The position numbers and the translations under genes were made by a program. From contig JACQAG010000048.1 of NCBI GenBank assembly GCA_016195085.1, positions 82,488-146,487 of the forward strand: DNA of 64,000 bases. The letters are read 5' to 3'. The notes beneath the pieces are model-generated. The model saw only the letters and a program-made list of their open reading frames with translations, was not told where the DNA came from and did no database searches. This document shows positions 8,985-16,515 of this stretch, one piece after another. The stretch's first letter is position 1; the number at the start of each line of letters is the position of its first letter. This stretch comes from Pseudomonadota bacterium (GTDB lineage: Bacteria; Pseudomonadota; Alphaproteobacteria; SHVZ01).

Positions 8985-9461
8985 ATGGCGAGCAAGATTT
9001 CGCTCGAGGTCAACGGTGCTGCCGTCGAGATCGCAGTCGACGATCCGGCGATGCCGCTGTTGTATGCCTTGCGCAACGACCTCGCCTTGAAGGGCCCGCG
9101 CTTCGGCTGCGGCCTCGGCCAATGCGGGGCCTGCACCGTCATCATCGACGGCGAGGCGGTGCGATCCTGCGTGACCACGCTCGAAGCGGCGGCGGGCCGC
9201 AAGGTCACCACCTTGGAAGGGCTCGGCAGCCCGGAGCGCCCGCATCCGATCCAAGCCGCTTTCATCGAGCACCAGGCGGCGCAATGCGGCTATTGCTCGA
9301 ACGGCATGATCATGCAGGCGAAGGCGTTCCTCGACCGCAACAAGCGCCCGAGCGACGGCGAGATCCGCCAGGCGCTTGCCGACAATCTCTGCCGCTGCGG
9401 GACCCATATCCGCGTGCTGGCAGCGATCAAGCTCGCCGCCGAGCGGATCCAACGCGGCTAG
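8985..9461 (+). CDS. (2Fe-2S)-binding small subunit of the molybdenum hydroxylase
   Basis: 158 residues with both clusters of the family: the plant-ferredoxin type GCGLGQCGACTVIIDG followed by a distal Cys, and the alpha-helical cluster CGYCSNGMIMQA ... CRCGTH. It is the IorA/CoxS-like electron-transfer partner of the preceding subunit. AAGGAG lies upstream, overlapping the end of that gene. It has no signal sequence, so if the complex is periplasmic it must be exported together with the Tat-tagged large subunit. Confidence 0.93.
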   Translation: MASKISLEVNGAAVEIAVDDPAMPLLYALRNDLALKGPRFGCGLGQCGACTVIIDGEAVRSCVTTLEAAAGRKVTTLEGLGSPERPHPIQAAFIEHQAAQCGYCSNGMIMQAKAFLDRNKRPSDGEIRQALADNLCRCGTHIRVLAAIKLAAERIQRG

Positions 9462-9512
9462 TATCCTGATTGAGAGTTCGTCAGTGCATGATGAAGTTTT
9501 GGACTGCCGCCC

Positions 9513-9611
9513 TGCGTCCTTCGACGAGCTCAGGATGAGGCTATTCTTTCTTCCACGCCGGTCTTTCTGCCACGCACAATTCCCCTCATCCTGAGCCTGT
9601 CGAAGGACGCA
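9513..9611. repeat. Inverted repeat of the TCCTTCGACxxGCTCAGGATGAG family
   Basis: The arms TGCGTCCTTCGACGAGCTCA (from 9513) and its near-complement ending TGTCGAAGGACGCA at 9611 enclose a 50-base spacer. This sequence type is a common dispersed intergenic repeat in alphaproteobacterial genomes. It lies between the 2Fe-2S subunit and the MaoC-like gene. Confidence 0.75.
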
Positions 9612-9669
9612 CGATCGACATGCAGGTGCGGATTTATCTGACGGACGTCTCGATCAGGACACGAGGATA

Positions 9670-10530
9670 ATGTCGGTTTCCTCCGCTCCTGGGGCGGCCG
9701 ATCTGAAGAGCTGGATCGGCCGGCGCGCTGAGGTCGAGGACATCGCCGCGGCATGGCCGGCCGCCGCCCTCTCGGCCACGCTCGACCGCGAGGATGCCCC
9801 GCCCGCGACGGGTGAGGCGCTGCCGCCGGGCTGGCATTGGCTCTATTTCCTGGAAGCGGTGCGGTCGAGCCGGCTTGGCGAGGATGGCCATGCCGAGCGC
9901 GGCGGCTTCTTGCCGCCGGTGGAGCTGCCGCGGCGCATGTGGGCCGGGGGACGGCTCATCTTTCACCGGCCGCTCTGCGTGGGCGAGGCGATCCGGCAAG
10001 AGTCCGAGATCCTCGCCATCGAAGAGAAAGAAGGGCGGAGCGGCAAGCTGGTGTTCGTCACCGTTCGCCATGTCGTCACCTCCGAGGGCGCGCTCGCGGT
10101 CGAGGAGGAGCACGACATCGTCTATCGCGGGGCGCCCGGCACGGCCGAGCGGGCGAAGCGATCGGAGCCGGCGCCGCCCGAGGCGGCCTGGCAGCGCCGG
10201 GTCGTGCCGGATGCGGTCATGCTCTTCCGCTTCTCTTCGCTCACCTTCAACGCTCACCGCATCCACTACGACCATCCCTATGTGACCCAGGTGGAAGGTT
10301 ATCCCGGCCTCGTCGTGCACGGGCCGCTGCAGGCGATTCTGCTGCTCGATCTCTGTCGGCGGCTGGCGCCTCGGCCGGTCAGAAATTTTGCCTTTCGTGC
10401 TCTGGCCCCGGTGTTCGCCGGCGAGACCCTGACACTCCAGGGAAAACCGGCCGAAGACGGCGCTTCGGCAGCGCTTTGGGTGGCCGGGGAAGATGGCCGC
10501 CAAGCGATGACGGCGGAGGCCAGGTTCTAG
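9670..10530 (+). CDS. MaoC/HTD2-like hot-dog acyl-CoA dehydratase
   Basis: 286 residues with two hot-dog halves. The second half has FSSLTFNAHRIHYDHPYVT and GYPGLVVHGPLQA, the hydratase-2 motif of MaoC proteins with the catalytic Asp/His region. The architecture matches FAS1-like dehydratases and mesaconyl-C4-CoA hydratases. In that role it would hydrate an enoyl-type CoA ester in C4/C5 acid metabolism. GAGGATA precedes the ATG. No CoA-transferase or lyase gene sits beside it, so the exact acyl group is open. Confidence 0.85.
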   Translation: MSVSSAPGAADLKSWIGRRAEVEDIAAAWPAAALSATLDREDAPPATGEALPPGWHWLYFLEAVRSSRLGEDGHAERGGFLPPVELPRRMWAGGRLIFHRPLCVGEAIRQESEILAIEEKEGRSGKLVFVTVRHVVTSEGALAVEEEHDIVYRGAPGTAERAKRSEPAPPEAAWQRRVVPDAVMLFRFSSLTFNAHRIHYDHPYVTQVEGYPGLVVHGPLQAILLLDLCRRLAPRPVRNFAFRALAPVFAGETLTLQGKPAEDGASAALWVAGEDGRQAMTAEARF

Positions 10531-10557
10531 AACAAACCAGCGCAAATACACGCCGAC

Positions 10558-10659
10558 GCCCCCACCCCGGCCCTCCCCCGCGTTCGCGGGGGAGGGAGCT
10601 CAAGGGCGCTTCGGTTGCTCCCTCCCCCGCTGGAGGCGGGGGAGGGCCGGGGTGGGGGC
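10558..10659. repeat. Intergenic palindromic repeat, family B (102 bp)
   Basis: The outer arms GCCCCCACCCCGGCCCTCCC and their complement at the right end enclose two internal hairpins (CCCCCGCGTTCGCGGGGG and CCCCCGCTGGAGGCGGGGG). A copy of identical length is at 20168-20269 and a shorter one at 36932-36987. No coding potential is visible. Confidence 0.85.
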
Positions 10660-10743
10660 CTCACTGGGTCCGCAATACGTGCCTGTGGATTCGTTTCAGC
10701 ACATGGCCGCGGCCGCTTGAACGATGCAGGCGGGCGTGCCTAG

Positions 10744-11547
10744 ATGCCGGCCGACATGATCGACGCCAGCCACGGGGAATCGCGCGGAGCGAAGAGCGGT
10801 CTCATTCCGCCCGATCCGATGTCGGATGCTTGCGCCCGATTCTTTCGCAGCCACGTGGAGCTCTGGCGCTTCATCGGCTTCGTCTCCGATTTGGCGCTCA
10901 GGGTCGACGACATGGCCCGCATCGCCGCCGACGCCTTGCCCCCCGGCGTTTCCGGCCGGCCGGCGGGCGGCGCTAATTCGGCGCCTGAAGGCGCCATGGC
11001 GCGGGGGCTCCGAGCGCAGCGCCACGTGTTCCTGCACATGGTGCTGGCGCGCGCGGTCGATAACTATCTCGTCTACCTGGCCGAGCTCATGTCGGCCTTG
11101 TTCGTCAACAGCCCCCAGGCGCTGGCGGCGGCCGAGCAGGTCACGCTCGCCACCGTGCTCGAGCACGACACCATCGAGGAGCTGGTGGAGGACTTGGCCC
11201 AGGAGCGGGTGGGCGAGCTCGGGCGGCAGGGGGTGGACGCGCTCGAACGCTATCTCGCCGACCGCTTCGGCTTTCAGCTGTTTCTCGCCGATGGCGAGCT
11301 CGACCGCGCGATCAGGCTGACCGAGACCCGTCGCCTGATCGTGCATCACCGGGGCTGCGTCACCAGGCGCTTCCTCAATCGCCTGCCCAACCAGCTCTAC
11401 AAGCTGGGCCAGCCGCTCGAGCTCGCGATCGATCAGGTGTTCGAGGATTGCAGCTTCCTCGCCGCCTCGGTCGCCGACATCGATGTCAGGGCCGCCGATC
11501 AGTTCGATCTGTCGCGGCCGATCACCGGAACTCTGCCCATCGGCTGA
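10744..11547 (+). CDS. Hypothetical all-helical protein, possibly HEPN-like
   Basis: 267 residues, predominantly helical, with no transmembrane segment. Two features recall HEPN-fold proteins: FLHMVLARAVDNYLVYLAEL (about residues 98-117) and ETRRLIVHHRGCV (about 197-210), which fits the R-x4-6-H HEPN pattern. If real, it could be an RNA-binding or RNA-cleaving protein, but many HEPN relatives are not nucleases. It stands alone, between a family B repeat and the sRNA gene. I do not recognise a named family, so the HEPN link is inference. Confidence 0.6.
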   Translation: MPADMIDASHGESRGAKSGLIPPDPMSDACARFFRSHVELWRFIGFVSDLALRVDDMARIAADALPPGVSGRPAGGANSAPEGAMARGLRAQRHVFLHMVLARAVDNYLVYLAELMSALFVNSPQALAAAEQVTLATVLEHDTIEELVEDLAQERVGELGRQGVDALERYLADRFGFQLFLADGELDRAIRLTETRRLIVHHRGCVTRRFLNRLPNQLYKLGQPLELAIDQVFEDCSFLAASVADIDVRAADQFDLSRPITGTLPIG

Positions 11548-11672
11548 TGCTTGGCCGATATTGACCCCGGGCCGAAATTAACCAATCCGTGTTGCGACGC
11601 AGCAACACTGGGCCGACCGAAAGGCCCCTCGAATAGCCTAGCGGCATTGAATCAAAGGCAAAATATTCGATG

Positions 11673-11701
11673 TTTGACTTTGCTGCGCCGCGGTATTATC
11701 T
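11673..11701 (+). promoter_or_regulatory. Putative sigma-70 promoter of the sRNA
   Basis: TTTGAC at 11673, then 17 bases, then TTATCT at 11696. This fits the alphaproteobacterial consensus CTTGAC-N17-CTATAT at five of six and four of six positions. Transcription would begin near 11708. Confidence 0.45.
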
Positions 11702-11707
11702 CTGATC

Positions 11708-11808
11708 TTGCGGCAAGCGGGTGCCCTTCGGGGTCCGGTTGCCGTGGCCCTTCTTGGGCGTTTCCTCCCTAAACTCGGGCCGTGGTTCGCCACGGCCCGT
11801 TTTTTTTC
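11708..11808 (+). ncRNA. MmgR/ar8-like trans-acting small RNA (candidate)
   Basis: The segment has the layout of alphaproteobacterial MmgR (ar8) RNAs: a 5' stem-loop (GCCC-TTCTT-GGGC, 11747-11759), a single-stranded TTTCCTCCCT core at 11761-11770, and a GC-rich terminator hairpin (GGGCCGTGG-TTCG-CCACGGCCC) with eight T. The pyrimidine core can pair with Shine-Dalgarno sequences, and MmgR in Sinorhizobium is reported to restrain storage-polymer accumulation. The 5' end is inferred from the promoter; the real transcript may be shorter, nearer 80 bases. Family membership rests on the remembered core and architecture, not on a covariance search. Confidence 0.6.
11777..11808 (+). terminator. Rho-independent terminator of the sRNA
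   Basis: A nine-bp GC stem with a TTCG tetraloop (11777-11798), followed by G and a run of eight T. It points rightwards and ends 33 bases before the 3' end of the convergent N-formylglutamate amidohydrolase gene. Confidence 0.92.
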
Positions 11809-11840
11809 GTGGGGGCCGCCTTTTTTGGGTGTGCAGGGGC

Positions 11841-12782
11841 TCAGCGATCGGCGAGCTGGCGGATGGTGAGCCGGCCCAACTCTTTCAGAACCTCGCGCAT
11901 GTCGCGGGCGAGCGTCGGCAGATAGGCTGTCCGCTCGAGCGCGCGCTCGTCCATATAAAGCGCGCGGTTGATCTCGATCTGGAGAGCGTGCAACCCGTCC
12001 TGCGGGCGTCCGTAGTGCCGGGTGGTGTAGCCGCCGGCATAGGGCGCGTTGCGGACCACGCGGTAGCCCTTGGCGCGGAGCCGCGTCTCCACCGTCTCGA
12101 CCACCACGGGCGCGCAGGCCGAGCCGAAGCAATCGCCCAAGACGAAGTCGGCGGTGGCGCGACCGCCATCGGTATCCGCGGGTCCGCCGGCCGAGGGGCC
12201 GGTGGCGGACGGCATGGAATGGCAATCCAAGAGGATCGAGCAGCCGAAGCGCATCGTGGTCGCCTCGACGAGACCGCTCAGGGCCGCGTGATAGGGCCGG
12301 TAGCATGCTTCGATGCGGGCCAAGGCATCGCCCACCCGGAGCTTGCGGGCATAGATGTCGTCGCCGCCCGCCACCACGCGGGCGATGGTGCCGAGCCCGG
12401 CGGCGACACGGGGAGACCGGGTGTTGGCATAGGCCGGGAGTTCGTCCTCGAACATGAGCGGATCCAGCTCATAGGGCTCCCGGTTGGCATCGACATAGAC
12501 CCGGGGGAAGAGGGCGCAGAGCAGGGGCGCGCCCAAGCCCGGGGCAGCGGCGAAGATCTCGTCGACGAAGCTGTCTTCCGAGCGTCGGAGCGCCTGGCGG
12601 TCAAGCGCGCAATGGGAGAGAAAGCCCGGCGGATACTCGCGCCCGCTATGGGGCGAGGCGCAAACGAGCGGCAGGGTTTGCTCCAGCGGCGCCGAAAGCA
12701 CGAAGGGCGGGAAGGCGTTGCCGGGGCCTGGCGGGATCGAATCCATCGATTCGGATTTAGATGAATCGGCCGAATCTGTCAC
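11841..12782 (-). CDS. N-formylglutamate amidohydrolase family protein
   Basis: About 313 residues. ASPHSGREYP near the N-terminus and LLDCHSMPS mid-protein are the zinc/catalytic motifs of the FGase family, and GGYTTRHYGRPQDGLHALQI is the conserved C-terminal block. Characterised members hydrolyse N-formylglutamate to formate and glutamate, the last step of the five-step histidine pathway. No hut genes are adjacent, so it may act on another N-acyl amino acid. The start is uncertain: GTG at 12782, or ATG at 12746, neither with a clear ribosome site. Confidence 0.85.
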   Translation of the reverse strand: MTDSADSSKSESMDSIPPGPGNAFPPFVLSAPLEQTLPLVCASPHSGREYPPGFLSHCALDRQALRRSEDSFVDEIFAAAPGLGAPLLCALFPRVYVDANREPYELDPLMFEDELPAYANTRSPRVAAGLGTIARVVAGGDDIYARKLRVGDALARIEACYRPYHAALSGLVEATTMRFGCSILLDCHSMPSATGPSAGGPADTDGGRATADFVLGDCFGSACAPVVVETVETRLRAKGYRVVRNAPYAGGYTTRHYGRPQDGLHALQIEINRALYMDERALERTAYLPTLARDMREVLKELGRLTIRQLADR

Positions 12783-12793
12783 CTGCGTCTTGG

Positions 12794-12829
12794 CCTAGGC
12801 CTGGATTCCCGAGGGATTCCGGGCCTAGG
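12794..12829. promoter_or_regulatory. 36-bp palindrome upstream of the FGase gene
   Basis: The arms CCTAGGCCTGGATTCC and GGATTCCGGGCCTAGG form an almost perfect inverted repeat with one outer mismatch, centred 12 to 48 bases upstream of the FGase start. It could be an operator for a dimeric regulator or a hairpin in the 5' untranslated region. No second copy was seen in the window. Confidence 0.4.
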
Positions 12830-12920
12830 AGGGTGTGCTTCGGACCCAACCGCCAATTGCCAAGGACGCGTCTTTGGTGCTAAGGGTCGCCGCCGTTCGC
12901 GGCAAGACCCCTTGTGGTAC

Positions 12921-12995
<75 letters not shown>

Positions 12996-13022
12996 TTTCC
13001 CTACCTCTGGCACGCGGAAGCC

Positions 13023-13781
13023 TTATTCGATCCGCTGCATCATCCGCCCGAAGCGGATCATCGCCGGCCATTCCCAGGGGCGCCAGAAGGATGCACGCTC
13101 GTCGATCGAGGCATAGACGATCATGACCGGGCCGATGAGGTTCTCCGCCGGCACATAGCCGACCCCGCCCGCGTCCTCGGCATAGCGGCTGTCGAGGGAG
13201 TCGTCGCGGTTGTCGCCCATCATGAAATACTGCCCGTCGGGCACCACGAAGCGGCCGCTGGCGCTTCCATGGGCGCGCTCCAAAATGCGGAGGATGCGGT
13301 GGCGCGGGCCTTGCGGCAGCGTCTCCCAATATTCGCGCCCATGGAGCGGAGCGCCGGGGCCCGCCAATGCGAGATCGCGGATCGGCTCCAATTGCGCCGG
13401 CTCGCCATTGATCGAGAGGCTGCCGTCCCCGGCCACCTCGATCCGGTCGCCGGGTAGGCCGATCAGCCGCTTCACGTAAACTTGGGCGGTGTCCCGCGGC
13501 AGGCGAAAGACCACCACGTCGCCCCGCTCGGGCGGCCGAGCCAGGATCCGGCCGCGAAAGAGATCGAGGTCCACCGGCAAGGAGAAGCGGCTATAGCCAT
13601 AGGCGACTTTGGAGACCATGAGCTGATCGCCTACGAGCAGGGTCGGTACCATGGACGGCGTGGGCACGAAATAGGTCTCCGCCACTGCCGTGCGCACCAA
13701 GAGCGCAACCGCCAGGCTCAACAGGATCGGAATGATCTCGGCTCTCGCCCTCACGCGAAACCAACCGAAGAAACGCCGCAT
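13023..13781 (-). CDS. lepB: Signal peptidase I
   Basis: 252 residues. This inner-membrane S26 protease removes signal peptides from exported proteins. The N-terminal membrane anchor spans about residues 14-34. Box B VPTPSMVPTLLVGD holds the catalytic Ser43, VYVKRLIGLPGDRI holds the general-base Lys104, and box E is MMGDNRDDSLDSR. AAGGAG lies eight bases upstream of the ATG. The usual partners (acpS, rnc, era) are not in view, so this may be one of several paralogues. Confidence 0.93.
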   Translation of the reverse strand: MRRFFGWFRVRARAEIIPILLSLAVALLVRTAVAETYFVPTPSMVPTLLVGDQLMVSKVAYGYSRFSLPVDLDLFRGRILARPPERGDVVVFRLPRDTAQVYVKRLIGLPGDRIEVAGDGSLSINGEPAQLEPIRDLALAGPGAPLHGREYWETLPQGPRHRILRILERAHGSASGRFVVPDGQYFMMGDNRDDSLDSRYAEDAGGVGYVPAENLIGPVMIVYASIDERASFWRPWEWPAMIRFGRMMQRIE

Positions 13782-14046
13782 ATGCCAGGCTCCTTTGTCT
13801 CAAGCCTCACCTCTCGCTCGCCGCCGACCCGCCGCAAGCACGCATGACGCTACCGCCCGGGCCCACTCTCTTGCAACCAATCCCCCGCCATCGGTCCCGC
13901 CCCGCCATGCCAGCGATAGGGGTTGGCCCGCCCGCTTCTTCTGGGCTAGCGTATTCGGCGATTTCCGATCGTGCACGGGCGTCCTTGCGGCTCTGCGAGC
14001 AGGTGCGCGGGGCCTCCCGGCAAAACCAATTTGAGGAGGTAGCGTC

Positions 14047-15390
14047 ATGACCAGCAAGCCCAGATCTGGCAAGGGAGTCGACCGTCGAACCGCCTTGAAG
14101 CTCGCCGCCGGCGCCGGGTTGGCGAGTGCTGGCGGGTTCGGCTTTGCGCGTCCGGCCAAGGCCGCCGACGTCACCCTCAATGTGTGGACGGGATATCCCG
14201 AGCTGGTGCCCTACTACAAGGCGGTCGCCGACGAGTACGCAAAGACCCATGCCGGCTTCAAGATCAACCTGCTCTCCACCTCCTTGCGCGAGCATGAGCA
14301 GAAATTGTCGGCGGCGATGCCGACCGGCACCGGCCCCGACATCTTCGACGTCGGCGCCAACATCTCGATCAAGTTCGCCGGCGCCAACCTGCTGAAGCCG
14401 AACTCGGCCGAGATCGACCAGTACATGAAGGCGAACTGGAGCAAGTATACGATCGACTTCCTGTCGTTCAAGGGCAAGACCTACGGCATCCCGCTGCTCG
14501 AGGGCCGCGCCGCCATGTACTGGAACAAGGCGATGTTCAAGGAGGCAGGCGTCAACGGTCCGCCGACCACCTTCGGCGAGCTCATCGAGGCGGCGCAGAA
14601 GATCGTCAAGATCGACTCCACCGGCAAGATGACCCGGAGCGGCATCAGCATGCGGCTGTCCGGTCAGGGCAGCGGCATCACCGAGAAGTTCCGCTTCGTG
14701 CTCGAGCCCGCCGGCGGCAAGTTCATCGAGGAGACCAAGAGCGGCAAGTGGCATAACGGCTACGACAACGAGGCCGGCCGCAACGCCCTCCAGCTCTATG
14801 TCGACATCGTGCAGAAGCTCAAGGTCGACGACCCGAAGGTCCCGCACGATGCCGACGCCTTCGCCAACGGCACAACGGCCATGCTGTTCCGCGAGGCCTG
14901 GGTCATCGGCGAGATCCAGAAGAAGAGCCCCACTCTCGACTTCGGCGTGGCGCCGATCCCGCGCTGGGACGCGAAGAGCCCGTACAAGATGCTGGTGCAG
15001 CCCTGGGCCGTCTATGTCAGCGGCAAGAGCAAGAACGAGGCGGCATCCTGGGACTTCCTCAAATTCCTCTCGCAGCCGAACAATGCGCGGCTGATCACCG
15101 AGATGACCGGATGGGGCTGCAACCGCCAGGGTGTGGATTGGACGCCCTTGCTGAAGAAGACCCCGCAGTTCGAGGTCTTCGTGCAGCCGCCGAAGGACGT
15201 CCAGACCTTCTCCGATCCGGTCATTGCCGTCTTCGACGAGCTCGAGAGCCGGGCCGCCGACAAGCTCCCCGGGCTCTACGTCGATTCGAGCCTCAACGGC
15301 AATCCGGCAAAGGTCGCCGAGGCGATCAAGGCGCTGGCGGCGCAGACGGACAGCATCCTCAAGACGGCCGGCATCTACGGCACGAGTTGA
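14047..15390 (+). CDS. Family 1 extracellular solute-binding protein, Tat-exported
   Basis: 447 residues. DRRTALKLAAGAGLASAGG is a twin-arginine signal and cleavage is likely after AKA. The mature part begins ADVTLNVWTGYPELVPYYKA and carries GTGPDIFDVGANISI, typical of carbohydrate or glycerol-phosphate binding proteins. A strong GAGGAGGT ribosome site precedes the ATG. It is the first gene of an operon with two permeases downstream, separated from them by a family A repeat, a layout often used to make the binding protein in excess. Confidence 0.9.
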   Translation: MTSKPRSGKGVDRRTALKLAAGAGLASAGGFGFARPAKAADVTLNVWTGYPELVPYYKAVADEYAKTHAGFKINLLSTSLREHEQKLSAAMPTGTGPDIFDVGANISIKFAGANLLKPNSAEIDQYMKANWSKYTIDFLSFKGKTYGIPLLEGRAAMYWNKAMFKEAGVNGPPTTFGELIEAAQKIVKIDSTGKMTRSGISMRLSGQGSGITEKFRFVLEPAGGKFIEETKSGKWHNGYDNEAGRNALQLYVDIVQKLKVDDPKVPHDADAFANGTTAMLFREAWVIGEIQKKSPTLDFGVAPIPRWDAKSPYKMLVQPWAVYVSGKSKNEAASWDFLKFLSQPNNARLITEMTGWGCNRQGVDWTPLLKKTPQFEVFVQPPKDVQTFSDPVIAVFDELESRAADKLPGLYVDSSLNGNPAKVAEAIKALAAQTDSILKTAGIYGTS

Positions 15391-15420
15391 GACAGCGGAC
15401 CTGATCATCGTCCCACGCTG

Positions 15421-15506
15421 ACCCTCACCCGCCTCGCTGACGCTCGGCACCCTCTCCCGCAATGCGGGAGAGGGGGGACCCGCGTCTTCGCGGGTGGGTG
15501 AGGGTC
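15421..15506. repeat. Intergenic palindromic repeat, family A
   Basis: ACCCTCACCCGCCTCGCTGA at the left and GCGGGTGGGTGAGGGTC at the right form the outer arms, with CCCTCTCCCGCAATGCGGGA and CCCGCGTCTTCGCGGG as inner hairpins. It sits inside the ABC operon, just before the first permease, where it could stabilise the upstream binding-protein mRNA. Its right end, GTGAGGGTC, is two bases from the permease start and may act as its ribosome site. Confidence 0.85.
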
Positions 15507-15507
15507 G

Positions 15508-16515
15508 GTGTCCGCACCGATGCAAGACGCTCCCAACAGCATAGCCATCGCCGAAGGCCGCCAGCGCGACCTGCACGCGCGCTTGCGCCGGGCCTATCTG
15601 GCTTGGGTGGACATGTATGTGTCCCGCGGCCAATGGCGGGTGATGACGTTCTGCTATCTGGCGCTGCTGCCGGTGCTGGTGCTGTTCGGCTATGTGCGCG
15701 TGCTGCCGACCATCAACGCCTTCATCCTCAGCGTCTACAAATGGGAGCTGATCGACCCGATCCGGCCGTTCGTCGGCCTCGACAACTATTGGGGATTGCT
15801 GGAGGACGAGAACTTCCTGCTCGCCCTCAAGAACACCTTGATCTTCTCGCCTTCGGTGGTGGTCGCCAGCACGTTGCTGTCGCTGCCGCTGGCACTTTTC
15901 CTGGCGCGCAAGGGCAAGCTCTCGGTCGTCTACCAGACGATCTACTTCCTCCCCGTGATCACGCCCCTTGTGCCGGTCTCGATCGCCTGGAAATGGATCT
16001 ACGATTACAACTACGGCCTCCTCAACTACGGGCTGTCGCTGGTGGGGCTGCCGGCGGTCGCCTGGCTCACCGACGCGGACATCGCCCTCTGGGCCCTCGT
16101 CATCATGAGCGTCTGGAAGCACCTCGGCCAAAATCTCGTGTTCTTCCTCGTCGGCATCCGCAACATCCCCTCGGTCTATCTCGAGGCGGCGATGATCGAC
16201 GGCGCCGATGCCTGGCAGCAGTTCCGCTACATAACGCTGCCCTTGTTGCGGCCGATCCTGCTCTTCGTGGTGGTGACCTCGACCATCAATGCCTTCACAG
16301 TCTTCACCCAGGTCTATGTGATGACGCTCGGATCGCAGGCGGCACCCGGGCAGGCGGTGCGGGTGATCGCGCTCGACATCTACTACAACGCCTTCCAATA
16401 CCTGCACATGGGCTACGCCTCGGCGGAGTCGGTGCTGCTGTTCATCATGGTCCTGGCGTTCACCATCATCCAGTTCCGCCTCGCCCGCAGCCAAAAGGAG
16501 GGGTTGGATGGTTAG
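15508..16515 (+). CDS. ABC sugar-type permease, UgpA/MalF-like
   Basis: 335 residues, six hydrophobic segments, and the EAA loop LEAAMIDGADAWQQFRYITLPLL near residues 228-250 that docks to the ATPase. GTG at 15508 is used; an ATG at 15520 is the alternative. It overlaps the next permease by eight bases, so the two are translationally coupled. It forms the inner-membrane channel with that protein for the ligand of the preceding binding protein. Confidence 0.9.
   Translation: MSAPMQDAPNSIAIAEGRQRDLHARLRRAYLAWVDMYVSRGQWRVMTFCYLALLPVLVLFGYVRVLPTINAFILSVYKWELIDPIRPFVGLDNYWGLLEDENFLLALKNTLIFSPSVVVASTLLSLPLALFLARKGKLSVVYQTIYFLPVITPLVPVSIAWKWIYDYNYGLLNYGLSLVGLPAVAWLTDADIALWALVIMSVWKHLGQNLVFFLVGIRNIPSVYLEAAMIDGADAWQQFRYITLPLLRPILLFVVVTSTINAFTVFTQVYVMTLGSQAAPGQAVRVIALDIYYNAFQYLHMGYASAESVLLFIMVLAFTIIQFRLARSQKEGLDG

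Noticed and set aside
7602..9452. Minus-strand frame of 616 codons opposite the molybdenum hydroxylase
   Set aside because: Antisense to two genes with diagnostic cofactor motifs.
11708..11808. 6S or SRP RNA
   Set aside because: Neither the 6S central bubble nor the SRP domain IV loop sequence is present; the MmgR-like layout fits better.
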